From Sulfurimonas sp. (GTDB lineage: Bacteria > Campylobacterota > Campylobacteria > Campylobacterales > Sulfurimonadaceae), in the NCBI GenBank assembly GCA_027063215.1, contig JAMOSE010000046.1:1-16132 (forward strand): a stretch of 16,132 nucleotides of DNA. Reading direction: 5' to 3'. The notes under the pieces were generated by a model. It was not told where the DNA came from. It was given only the letters and a program-made list of their open reading frames with translations, and did not search any database. Below are positions 1 through 6,569 of this stretch, in pieces. Both the position numbers and the translations under genes were made by a program. Position 1 is the stretch's first letter; each line of letters opens with the position of its first letter.

Positions 1-824
1 GTAAAACCAAAAAATGTCCCTACAAACAACACAATATATAAAAAGTAGCCAATATAATTATAATCACTCTGCAAAAGACAGAATGGACAGTGGTGCGTTG
101 GTTGTTCATAAATATATGTTCCAAAGAAAGCTATAAGTGTTATCAGCGAAATAAGAACAAATAGTATATTTAAAAAAGAGTAGATATATCTATTTTTAAA
201 GATATAAGAAACAATCATTAAAAGAAAAACACCATAAAAAAGTCCAAGCAATACAGTAGGTGACGTTGCAAGGATCTCTGAGAGGTAGGTTTGAGATGTT
301 GTGGAGAAAATAGCTCCACAACAATCAACAACACTGTTTATATCCATTGCACCAAACATGATACTCTCTAATACAATCTCAGCAATAAGTAAAAAATAAG
401 CAACACAAAAGAGTAAAAATTTCTTTTTCAAGTATGGTTGACCTTCATACTTCATATCTTCATCATTTAAAACAATCCAAAATGCAAATATATAGAGATT
501 AAGTATCTTTAAAAAAAGCAGCGGTGTTCCATAGCTTGTTGCACTGACAACACCTGCAGCACACATTGCTCCGGGTAAAAGATTTGATAAACTGTCTAAG
601 GTATATACAAAAAAGATAAAAAGAGGAATTTTTACATAAAATATAAACTTGATTATAGTTGCAGAGAGATAACTCTTTTTTTCTAAAGCATACTGATAAG
701 ATGTCGTTGCATCTGCATTATAGTAGAGTACAATTTTTAGAGCATTAACAAATGCAATAGTTGCAAAGATAACAAATAAAAAATTAAGTACTGTAAGGGT
801 TATTATCTCAGGTGTTAAAAACAT
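1..824 (-). CDS. Polytopic membrane protein with Cys/His motifs, partial (C-terminus beyond window)
   Basis: An open frame starts with ATG at 824 and stays open to the left edge (274 codons visible). The ATG shares one base with the TAA stop of the ATPase gene, so it is the last visible gene of the cluster and probably translationally coupled. The product is strongly hydrophobic, with about seven or eight likely membrane helices. Three cysteine-bearing spots stand out: PGAMCAAG around residue 88, DCCGA at 167-171, and THHCPFCLLQ at 243-252 in a loop between two helices. The last combines two histidines with a CxxC pair, a pattern suited to metal binding or thiol redox chemistry. I do not recognise a named family. 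Its place beside a NosL-like protein and an FtsX-type ABC pair suggests a role in metal or redox-cofactor handling at the membrane; this is inference. The C-terminus is missing from the window. Confidence 0.85.
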   Translation of the reverse strand, partial: MFLTPEIITLTVLNFLFVIFATIAFVNALKIVLYYNADATTSYQYALEKKSYLSATIIKFIFYVKIPLFIFFVYTLDSLSNLLPGAMCAAGVVSATSYGTPLLFLKILNLYIFAFWIVLNDEDMKYEGQPYLKKKFLLFCVAYFLLIAEIVLESIMFGAMDINSVVDCCGAIFSTTSQTYLSEILATSPTVLLGLFYGVFLLMIVSYIFKNRYIYSFLNILFVLISLITLIAFFGTYIYEQPTHHCPFCLLQSDYNYIGYFLYIVLFVGTFFGF

Positions 825-1480
825 TAGAGTAGTTTTCCATGTTCTATTGATACCGTTCTATCTACAATATCCAAGTCAAAAAAGAGTGGATCGTGTGTTG
901 CAATGATAATAGTACGTTTTTTTGATTTTAATTCACGAAGAATCTCAATAAACTCTAAAGAGAGTTTTTCATCCAGATTTGCTGTCGGTTCATCTGCCAA
1001 AATAATTTTCGGATCATTAATATTTGCACGTGCAATGGCGACACGTTGCTGTTCTCCTCCGGAGAGATTTTTTACAATAACATTGGCTTTATGTTCAATA
1101 CTAAACTTCTGTAGGACATTAGAAGACTTCTCTTTCATAAGCTCACGCGGAAGATTCAGAGGAAATAATGGTAAAAGTACATTCTCTGTTACACTCAATG
1201 TTGGAATAAGATTATATTTTTGAAAAACAATACCTATATTATCTCGTCTGTATGATGCAGCAAAATGATCCGGAAGTTTTGAAATTTTCTTTTTATCTAC
1301 GGTAATCTCACCTAGCGTTGGTTTTGACAATCCTGCAATCAAAGAGAGTATCGTACTCTTTCCACTACCACTAACACCCTTTAAGATAATAAGTTCACCC
1401 TCTTTAAAACGTAAATTTATATCTTGCAATGCAACAATATTGCCATCATATATTTTTGAAACATTTTTAATCTCTATCAT
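824..1480 (-). CDS. ABC transporter ATPase, LolD/MacB type
   Basis: A 218-residue ATP-binding subunit, normal length for the LolD/FtsE/MacB class. Visible motifs: Walker A GVSGSGKST (35-43), Q-loop Gln87, signature LSGGEQQR (139-146), Walker B IILADE (159-164), D-loop NLD (168-170) and H-loop His196. All catalytic residues are present. It would hydrolyse ATP in the cytoplasm to drive the neighbouring FtsX-type permease. Members of this class usually act as mechanotransmitters or extract lipoproteins and periplasmic substrates rather than importing small solutes. The start ATG overlaps the permease TGA stop by four bases (ATGA), and the stop overlaps the next ATG by one base, so co-expression is clear. 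The substrate cannot be read from this subunit. Confidence 0.95.
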   Translation of the reverse strand: MIEIKNVSKIYDGNIVALQDINLRFKEGELIILKGVSGSGKSTILSLIAGLSKPTLGEITVDKKKISKLPDHFAASYRRDNIGIVFQKYNLIPTLSVTENVLLPLFPLNLPRELMKEKSSNVLQKFSIEHKANVIVKNLSGGEQQRVAIARANINDPKIILADEPTANLDEKLSLEFIEILRELKSKKRTIIIATHDPLFFDLDIVDRTVSIEHGKLL

Positions 1481-2652
1481 CGCATCACCTCATCTGCATC
1501 TAATGTTGCAACTCTCCATGATGGTATTAACGTAGCAGCTATATAAACAGGAACAGAAAGCAAAAAGATAAGTAGCGTATAAGAGAGTTCCAAATAGAAA
1601 TCTAAATTAAATGTGTGAATATCAAGAAGTGTGTTGTGCATAAAAATTTCTCCTAACAATGGAGCTTTAAAAATAAAAACATAAACAAATGCTATAAGCA
1701 AACCTGTAAAAAAAGAGAAAAAAGAGATAATGGCTGCTTCATAAAACTTTGCATGCAATACATCTTCCACTCTCCACCCTATTGCTTTAAGTATTCCTAT
1801 CTCTCGTTTCTCTTCGGAACTCAGACCATTTGCTTTATCATAGATAATGATAAAAAAAGTAAATATTGCAATAACAAACAAAGAGAGAAAAACACCACTG
1901 TCATAATCAAAAAGTTTTTCATACATTACATTCAAATCATTTTTTGAAACAACCTTGGCATTAGGTAGCATTAAACGAATTTTTGAAGTGATAAAATCCA
2001 ATTCATTCTTATTTGCAACACTCAGTGCAATATCACTGCCTTCATTTTCACTGTATCCAAAAATTTTACGCAGTGTATCTTGATCAAGCAAGATTAAATT
2101 TTGTAATTCAATTCTTTTATGTACAGGAAAGCTCTTTTTTATAAAAACTTTTTGCAGGGATCCATCCGGCTTAATAAAATTAAAATATTTATCATAATAA
2201 GCCTGATGCATACTCTCTTTTACAGAATCACTTACAAGCATTTGTGAACTGTTTAACGCTTCATTTTGTAAAACCTGCTCTATAAAAGGATCTTCCTGAT
2301 CTTCAAATGGTGCTACACCATAGAGATAAAAAAGTCTGTTTTTAGCTCTGAAGTCATAAGTACCTTCCACTCTTAAATGCCCGGAACTAATCCCATTAAT
2401 CTCTAAAAGTTTATCTAATAATGCACTATCAACACTTGATTGCATACCTGCTTTATATGCTTGGACAACAATATCAGGCTTATATGATATACGCTCTTTC
2501 ATCTCATGTTCAACAGTAGTTGTTATAAAAAAAACACTTGAAAGCAGTGCTACAAGCAGTGTAAATACAGTAACTATAAAAATATTCTTGTTTTTGTTTC
2601 TTTTTATATATGCATATGCATATTCCAGTAAATAAAAATTTATCTTATTCAT
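1477..2652 (-). CDS. ABC transporter permease, FtsX/MacB-LolCE family
   Basis: A protein of about 391 residues with the layout of MacB/LolC-type permeases: one N-terminal membrane helix (about residues 24-46), a periplasmic domain of roughly 200 residues, then three C-terminal helices (about 254-271, 304-327 and 357-377). The EKREIGILKAIGW segment just after the second helix is the typical ATPase-coupling stretch, and the C-terminal WRVATLDADEVMR matches the family ending. The longest frame begins with TTG at 2655, immediately followed by ATG at 2652; I chose the ATG. The gene overlaps the NosL-like gene by eight bases and the ATPase gene by four. By family it should work as a dimer with the ATPase on a periplasmic or membrane substrate. 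The context suggests that substrate is the NosL-like protein, its cargo or a client enzyme; this is inference. Confidence 0.92.
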   Translation of the reverse strand: MNKINFYLLEYAYAYIKRNKNKNIFIVTVFTLLVALLSSVFFITTTVEHEMKERISYKPDIVVQAYKAGMQSSVDSALLDKLLEINGISSGHLRVEGTYDFRAKNRLFYLYGVAPFEDQEDPFIEQVLQNEALNSSQMLVSDSVKESMHQAYYDKYFNFIKPDGSLQKVFIKKSFPVHKRIELQNLILLDQDTLRKIFGYSENEGSDIALSVANKNELDFITSKIRLMLPNAKVVSKNDLNVMYEKLFDYDSGVFLSLFVIAIFTFFIIIYDKANGLSSEEKREIGILKAIGWRVEDVLHAKFYEAAIISFFSFFTGLLIAFVYVFIFKAPLLGEIFMHNTLLDIHTFNLDFYLELSYTLLIFLLSVPVYIAATLIPSWRVATLDADEVMR

Positions 2653-3316
2653 CAAGTTTATAAACCATTTCTTTTGTAATATCGCTAAATCGAACTATTT
2701 TTTTCCCTCGATGATCGAGTAAAAAATTTTGTGCACTTTGTTTATCTTTAAAAGCGATAAGTTCATTACCCATCGGCCCATATACATCACTGCCAATTAC
2801 AAAATAAGCATCTCTAGCAGAAATAGTTTTTTGCGTATAATACTCTTGTGCTAATAACTCTTTTATACCTTTTGAATGTTCAAAATAGTATTTAAAAAGA
2901 TCTTTTAAACCATCAAAATAGAGCTTTTTACCATTTTCATATTCAATCATACTCACCCAACGTGGATACTTATATAAAAACATACCACATACCGGACATT
3001 TTTCATGCTTAGATACATGCAAAGGTGGATATTGTTTTTGAGGAGTAGTGGCTCTTTTCTTTTCCCAAAGATAAAGAGCTAATGCCTCTTTATATCGTTT
3101 TTGAAGATTTTTACATCCCTCTTGCTGATCAATTGCTTCTTGTAATTGTTGAAAATTTTTATATTGTAAAACATCTATTTGCGAACATTTTTGTTGATAT
3201 ATTTTTTGACCAAGAGGATATATTTTCTTCTCTTTTAGTGTGTCACTGTAATGAGGATAAGCATAAAGAGAAAAAACCGTAACGAAAAGGAGTACAATTA
3301 TTTTAAAATATGACAT
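2645..3316 (-). CDS. NosL-like periplasmic protein
   Basis: A 223-residue protein with an N-terminal signal sequence (hydrophobic residues 5-18, likely cleavage near 20). There is no lipobox cysteine, so it appears soluble or periplasmic rather than a lipoprotein like classical NosL. The C-terminal half carries the NosL/MerB-like signature: CPVCGMFLYKYPRW (107-120), then YENGKKLYFDGLKDLFKYY (126-144) and DAYFVIGSDVYGPMG (169-183). NosL proteins bind Cu(I) and assist nitrous oxide reductase maturation; Cys and Met of the CGM motif are the expected ligands. The N-terminal part (20-100) is an unusual extension with Cys44 and Cys68, possibly a disulfide. It is the first gene of a four-gene cluster. 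AAAGG lies about seven bases before the ATG, and the 68-base upstream gap holds TATA-rich promoter-like sequence. A copper role is inferred from the family. Confidence 0.8.
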   Translation of the reverse strand: MSYFKIIVLLFVTVFSLYAYPHYSDTLKEKKIYPLGQKIYQQKCSQIDVLQYKNFQQLQEAIDQQEGCKNLQKRYKEALALYLWEKKRATTPQKQYPPLHVSKHEKCPVCGMFLYKYPRWVSMIEYENGKKLYFDGLKDLFKYYFEHSKGIKELLAQEYYTQKTISARDAYFVIGSDVYGPMGNELIAFKDKQSAQNFLLDHRGKKIVRFSDITKEMVYKLDE

Positions 3317-3384
3317 TTAATCTACCTTTATATAATTTATAAGTTGATATTATCCAAATAATGTTAAAAAAGTGTTAATTCCTC

Positions 3385-3867
3385 TTAATCAATACGAAGA
3401 AGCATCAATCTACGAACAAATAGTATCACCAAAGCAATTGCCAAAAGTTTAAAATCTATCTCACTCGCAATATGAATATTTGCAAAAGTATCACTTTGCG
3501 TTGCCTCTTTGCCAATAGACTGCATAGAAAGGATCTTTGGAACATATACTGCAGCAAACATGAGTGCAGAAAATATTGCTGTAATTGCAGCAGCAAAGAG
3601 TATTGCATCGCGCTGACCACGTTTATACATATACACTTCATAAAAAGCTATATAGGCTGCTAAAAAATAGACCCAGTATGCAAAACGGCGAAAAATCTCT
3701 CCCATAATCATACCCATATTGTAATGATCAATAAGTATTCCAACAAGATAACGATCACTATGAAAAACAACAGGCGCCACAATAGCACCAAGTGCTAAAA
3801 CTGCACCAAAACTTGCAGCAATAACTAGTAAATAACTAAAATCCAAATAAATATTTCTTTTTAACAT
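3385..3867 (-). CDS. DUF4149-type membrane protein
   Basis: A 160-residue integral membrane protein with four likely helices (about residues 10-32, 57-77, 88-110 and 136-153) and a basic C-terminus. The N-terminal pattern, a helix followed by LGAIVAPVVFH, and the overall length fit the DUF4149/TMEM205-like family common in Campylobacterota; its function is not established. The gene begins two bases after the prmC stop. Its ribosome-binding site (AAAGG, six bases before the ATG) lies inside the end of prmC, so the two are probably co-transcribed. It is the last gene of the M48 protease-prmC set, followed by a 68-base gap before the NosL-like gene. I see nothing that links it biochemically to either neighbour. 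Confidence 0.75.
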   Translation of the reverse strand: MLKRNIYLDFSYLLVIAASFGAVLALGAIVAPVVFHSDRYLVGILIDHYNMGMIMGEIFRRFAYWVYFLAAYIAFYEVYMYKRGQRDAILFAAAITAIFSALMFAAVYVPKILSMQSIGKEATQSDTFANIHIASEIDFKLLAIALVILFVRRLMLLRID

Positions 3868-3868
3868 G

Positions 3869-4702
3869 CTATACCTTTAATGTAAAGCCCCTGTCAAATG
3901 AAGAGTAATCCTGATAAAATTTGAGGCTTTTAATTTCTTTGTTTTGTAAATAATTTTGTATTTTATCTTTTTGGTCATAACCCATCTCACAACTAAACAA
4001 CTTAATCTTTTGCTTTAAGACTTCATCAAGAAGTTTTTGGATGATCTCATCACCGATTTTTCCGCCAAAAAGTGCATTTTTCGGTTCATAAGAGAGATTT
4101 GTTTCTAAGGGTTCATTATCAGCAATATAGGGAGGATTAGAGACTAAATAATCTATCTTTTCATCTACACTCCCAAGCAAAGAACCCTCACGTAACGCTA
4201 TACGTTTCTCAAGACCAAATTTCTCTATATTTTTTTTGGCTACCAAGAGTGCTTTGGGTGAAATATCTACAGCAATAAAACGGGCATTTGGAAAGTTTTT
4301 AGCAAGTATTATAGAGATAATGCCTGATCCGACACCCACCTCTACAAAAGTCATTTTTGTGTTTTTATCTTCTACATTTTTGATCACTTCATCAACAAGA
4401 AGCTCTGTTTCAGGACGAGGGATAAGTGCTCCTTCATCTATATAAAACTCTTGAGAGTAAAAACTCACTCTGTTGATAATATACTCAAATGGCTCATTTT
4501 TACTGCGGCGATCAACCCACTCAAAAAAAGTATTATCAACTTCTATTTCACTCTTTTGATTTGTCAGTAACCAAAGTTCATCTTTTTGAAGATAAGCCAT
4601 TAAAAGGAGTTGCGCCTCACGAGAGGCTCGGGGAATATTATATGTTTGAAGATTTTGGCTTACTTCTTTTAGTAAGGCCTCTACTATATATCTGCGTCGC
4701 AT
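3869..4702 (-). CDS. prmC: Peptide chain release factor N5-glutamine methyltransferase PrmC/HemK
   Basis: A 277-residue SAM-dependent methyltransferase that modifies the Gln of the GGQ motif in release factors RF1/RF2. An N-terminal helical domain (about 1-85) is followed by the Rossmann methyltransferase domain. Diagnostic motifs: LIPRPETELLV (93-103), the SAM-binding loop VEVGVGSGIISI (120-131), the acidic AVDIS (144-148) and the catalytic NPPY (189-192). SYEPKNALFGG (204-214) is also typical. Motif I is usually LxxGTGSG; here it is EVGVGSG, a mild variant. The gene starts inside the end of the M48 protease gene (19-base overlap), with AAGGG just before the ATG. Length and motifs are normal, so it should be functional. 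Confidence 0.93.
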   Translation of the reverse strand: MRRRYIVEALLKEVSQNLQTYNIPRASREAQLLLMAYLQKDELWLLTNQKSEIEVDNTFFEWVDRRSKNEPFEYIINRVSFYSQEFYIDEGALIPRPETELLVDEVIKNVEDKNTKMTFVEVGVGSGIISIILAKNFPNARFIAVDISPKALLVAKKNIEKFGLEKRIALREGSLLGSVDEKIDYLVSNPPYIADNEPLETNLSYEPKNALFGGKIGDEIIQKLLDEVLKQKIKLFSCEMGYDQKDKIQNYLQNKEIKSLKFYQDYSSFDRGFTLKV

Positions 4703-5943
4703 TTGCCCTTAAGCCCACTTTCATCTATATAGCCAACATCAACACCCAACTCTTTTAGTCTCTCAATTACCGGTGGATGCGTATAGTGAAAAAAGATATA
4801 AAGCGGATGTGAGAGTGGAAAACTTTTGTTCTCTGTAACTAATTTTTGGAGTGCATTTGCAAGTTCAATAGCACCTGCAGGTCCACCAAGTTCACTACCC
4901 ATTTTATCTGCTTCATACTCATTATGACGGCTTACTATTCCCATGATCGGCATCATTATAAAACCAAGAACAGGCATAAAAAGCATTAAAAGTATCATCA
5001 CAACATAAGGCTCTTTTGGAAGACCCAGCTCCATATACAGAGAATCTGGCAAATTTCCAAAAAATGCAAACATGGCAAAAAGCATTGCACCGACCAGTGC
5101 TATATTTTTATATATATCACCATGTGCAAAATGTCCGAGTTCATGACCTAATACAGCTAAAAGCTCTTTTGTGGAGAGTTTCTCTAAAAGAGTGTCAAAA
5201 AGAACTACTCTTTTTGTCTTTCCAAATCCGCCAAAATAGGCATTAAGTCGTGCATCACGCTTACTTGCATCACTGACAAAAACACCAGAACTTACAAATC
5301 CTGTTGCATCCATCAATCTCTTTATTTCAGCATCTAGTTCTTCATCTTCAAGTGGCTTTACTTTGTCAAAAAACATTGCACGAAAAGTCGGATAGAGCAT
5401 ATTAATAGCAATCACTACAACAAAAATAAAAACAAAACTCCATAACCACCAAAGCTCAATATTTTTCATAATTGCATAGATACCCCATACAACCAACGAT
5501 CCAAAAAGAATCATTGTAACAAAAGAGATAGCTGTATCTTTTATCCACTGTTTAAGTGTTGATTTGTTAAAGCCATACTCACTGTCAATAACAAACTTCT
5601 CATAATATGAAAACGGTAATGAAATAATATAATTGATCACAACAAATCCCATTACTATTGCAATATTTTTCATTGCATCACTCTCAAATGTTAAGAATTG
5701 ATGTTCTAATGCTTTTATACCCACATCAATCCAAGCAATAAATACCAAATAATCTACAAATGTATTTACAATAGCAAGCTTCTCTTTTGCTACAGCATAA
5801 TTGCCTGCTTTTAAAAAATCACTAGCCCCTAAAAGTATAGGAGTCTTTCGTTTTGCTATATTAACATAGCCTATCTGCATTACGCTTGTATATATTGAGA
5901 TCGCTACATACAGTGTATATATAGCTACAATTGTCATTAACAT
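4684..5943 (-). CDS. Ste24-type M48 family zinc metallopeptidase
   Basis: A 419-residue membrane metalloprotease of the M48A (Ste24/CAAX prenyl protease 1) type. The N-terminal half has several membrane helices (about 3-23, 60-77, 94-111, 138-158 and 165-185), with EYGFNKST (122-129), a Ste24 hallmark. The catalytic zinc motif HELGH is at 267-271, and the third ligand is in NEYEAD (341-346, Glu342). VSDASKRDARLNAYF (223-237) is also typical of the family. Two more hydrophobic segments (about 281-296 and 313-336) lie around the active domain. Bacteria do not prenylate CAAX proteins, so the role is probably general membrane protein or peptide quality control. AAGG lies nine bases before the ATG, and a TATAAT sits 28 bases upstream of it. 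The gene overlaps prmC by 19 bases. Confidence 0.92.
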   Translation of the reverse strand: MLMTIVAIYTLYVAISIYTSVMQIGYVNIAKRKTPILLGASDFLKAGNYAVAKEKLAIVNTFVDYLVFIAWIDVGIKALEHQFLTFESDAMKNIAIVMGFVVINYIISLPFSYYEKFVIDSEYGFNKSTLKQWIKDTAISFVTMILFGSLVVWGIYAIMKNIELWWLWSFVFIFVVVIAINMLYPTFRAMFFDKVKPLEDEELDAEIKRLMDATGFVSSGVFVSDASKRDARLNAYFGGFGKTKRVVLFDTLLEKLSTKELLAVLGHELGHFAHGDIYKNIALVGAMLFAMFAFFGNLPDSLYMELGLPKEPYVVMILLMLFMPVLGFIMMPIMGIVSRHNEYEADKMGSELGGPAGAIELANALQKLVTENKSFPLSHPLYIFFHYTHPPVIERLKELGVDVGYIDESGLKGKCDADI

Positions 5944-5970
5944 TTTTGTGTACCTTTTTTGAAGTGAGAA

Positions 5971-5976
5971 ATTATA
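5971..5976 (-). promoter_or_regulatory. Probable -10 element for the M48 protease-prmC operon
   Basis: The minus strand reads TATAAT here, within the 41-base gap between the Dabb gene and the protease gene, 27 bases before its start. No good -35 hexamer is seen, which is common in this phylum. It suggests that the protease genes can be transcribed independently of the Dabb gene. Confidence 0.5.
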
Positions 5977-5984
5977 ACCAAATT

Positions 5985-6290
5985 CTACTCTGCTGGATAA
6001 TCCAAATAGTAATCTACTACTTTAGACTCAGTTGTAACCTCTTTAATAAGTTCTACAACCTTTAAATGTTCAGGATGTAAAGCATAGACTTGAAGATCTT
6101 CTTCACTCTCAAATGTTGAATATAAAGAGAGATCCATAGCACGTTCTGCTTCATTAAAATTAATTCCAACTTCCATTGTCTTTAAAACATCGATCTTTTG
6201 TTCTAACTGTTCAAGTTTATCTTGAACTTTTGCAAGATTACGCGCCTTGTTCTCTTCTTTGAACTTAAACATTACAATATGTACTACCAT
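5985..6290 (-). CDS. Dabb (stress-responsive A/B barrel) domain protein
   Basis: A 101-residue cytoplasmic protein that is entirely one Dabb (dimeric alpha-beta barrel) domain. Family features: the opening VVHIVMFKFKEE (2-13), GINFNEAERAMDLSLYSTFE (43-62, a typical core), the HPEHLKVV segment (72-79) and the closing VVDYYLDY (91-98). Most Dabb proteins are small homodimers of unknown function; some are stress-induced or catalyse cyclisation in plants and fungi. AAGG lies about eight bases before the ATG. The upstream region is shared with a divergent small membrane protein gene. No specific substrate can be inferred. Confidence 0.88.
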   Translation of the reverse strand: MVVHIVMFKFKEENKARNLAKVQDKLEQLEQKIDVLKTMEVGINFNEAERAMDLSLYSTFESEEDLQVYALHPEHLKVVELIKEVTTESKVVDYYLDYPAE

Positions 6291-6306
6291 AACACAACCT
6301 TAAAAT

Positions 6307-6318
6307 AATTTCGAAATT
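6307..6318. promoter_or_regulatory. Perfect 12-base palindrome AATTTCGAAATT
   Basis: A perfect 12-base palindrome lies in the 87-base divergent spacer, between the Dabb start (6290) and the plus-strand -10 element (6332). Its position suits a dimeric regulator site, but AT-rich palindromes can arise by chance and no regulator is identified. Confidence 0.3.
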
Positions 6319-6321
6319 TTA

Positions 6322-6343
6322 CCAATTCTTATATAATAATTGG
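6322..6343. promoter_or_regulatory. Inverted repeat CCAATT-10-AATTGG enclosing a -10 element
   Basis: CCAATT at 6322-6327 and AATTGG at 6338-6343 form a perfect six-base inverted repeat. The ten bases between them include TATAAT (6332-6337), the best -10 element for the downstream plus-strand gene at 6378. A protein bound to this repeat would cover the promoter, so it is a candidate operator. The arms are short and AT-rich, so chance is possible. Confidence 0.35.
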
Positions 6344-6377
6344 GTAATATTTTTAAACTAACTTATTTGGAGAGCCT

Positions 6378-6569
6378 ATGAAAGAACTTTATGGTGTAGG
6401 AATACTGTTTTTTTATTTTTTAAAATGGCCTATTTTTTTAGGCTATATCTATCTGCGCATAAATGGGTTTAAAGAAAATTATATTCTTGATGCACTTTGG
6501 CTCTATTGTTTCTTTTTAATTCTAAAAGATTTTTATACTTTTTATAAGCGGTATAAAAAGCCCTCTTAA
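6378..6569 (+). CDS. Small membrane protein, unknown function (63 residues)
   Basis: A 63-residue protein with two likely membrane helices (about residues 7-26 and 36-53), separated by a short polar loop, and a lysine-rich tail (YKRYKKPS), which predicts a cytoplasmic C-terminus. A clear ribosome-binding site (GGAG, about seven bases before the ATG) and a TATAAT at 6332-6337 support real expression. It is one of only two plus-strand genes in the window. Its TAA stop shares the palindromic TTAA with the stop of the convergent anion transporter gene. I recognise no family. It could be an uncharacterised small protein conserved in the genus, or a modulator of a neighbouring membrane protein; neither is shown by the sequence. 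Confidence 0.7.
   Translation: MKELYGVGILFFYFLKWPIFLGYIYLRINGFKENYILDALWLYCFFLILKDFYTFYKRYKKPS

Noticed and set aside
2980..3000. CPVCGM of the NosL-like protein as a c-type haem site
   Set aside because: Haem attachment needs CxxCH; here Gly follows the second cysteine, and the context matches the NosL copper motif.
3317..3384. A transcription terminator between the DUF4149 gene and the NosL-like gene
   Set aside because: No stem-loop followed by T-run was found; the gap is AT-rich with promoter-like TATA sequences only, so read-through cannot be excluded.
4489..4758. An 89-codon plus-strand frame across the prmC/M48 junction
   Set aside because: Both minus-strand genes are well supported here, and the product shows no recognisable domain.
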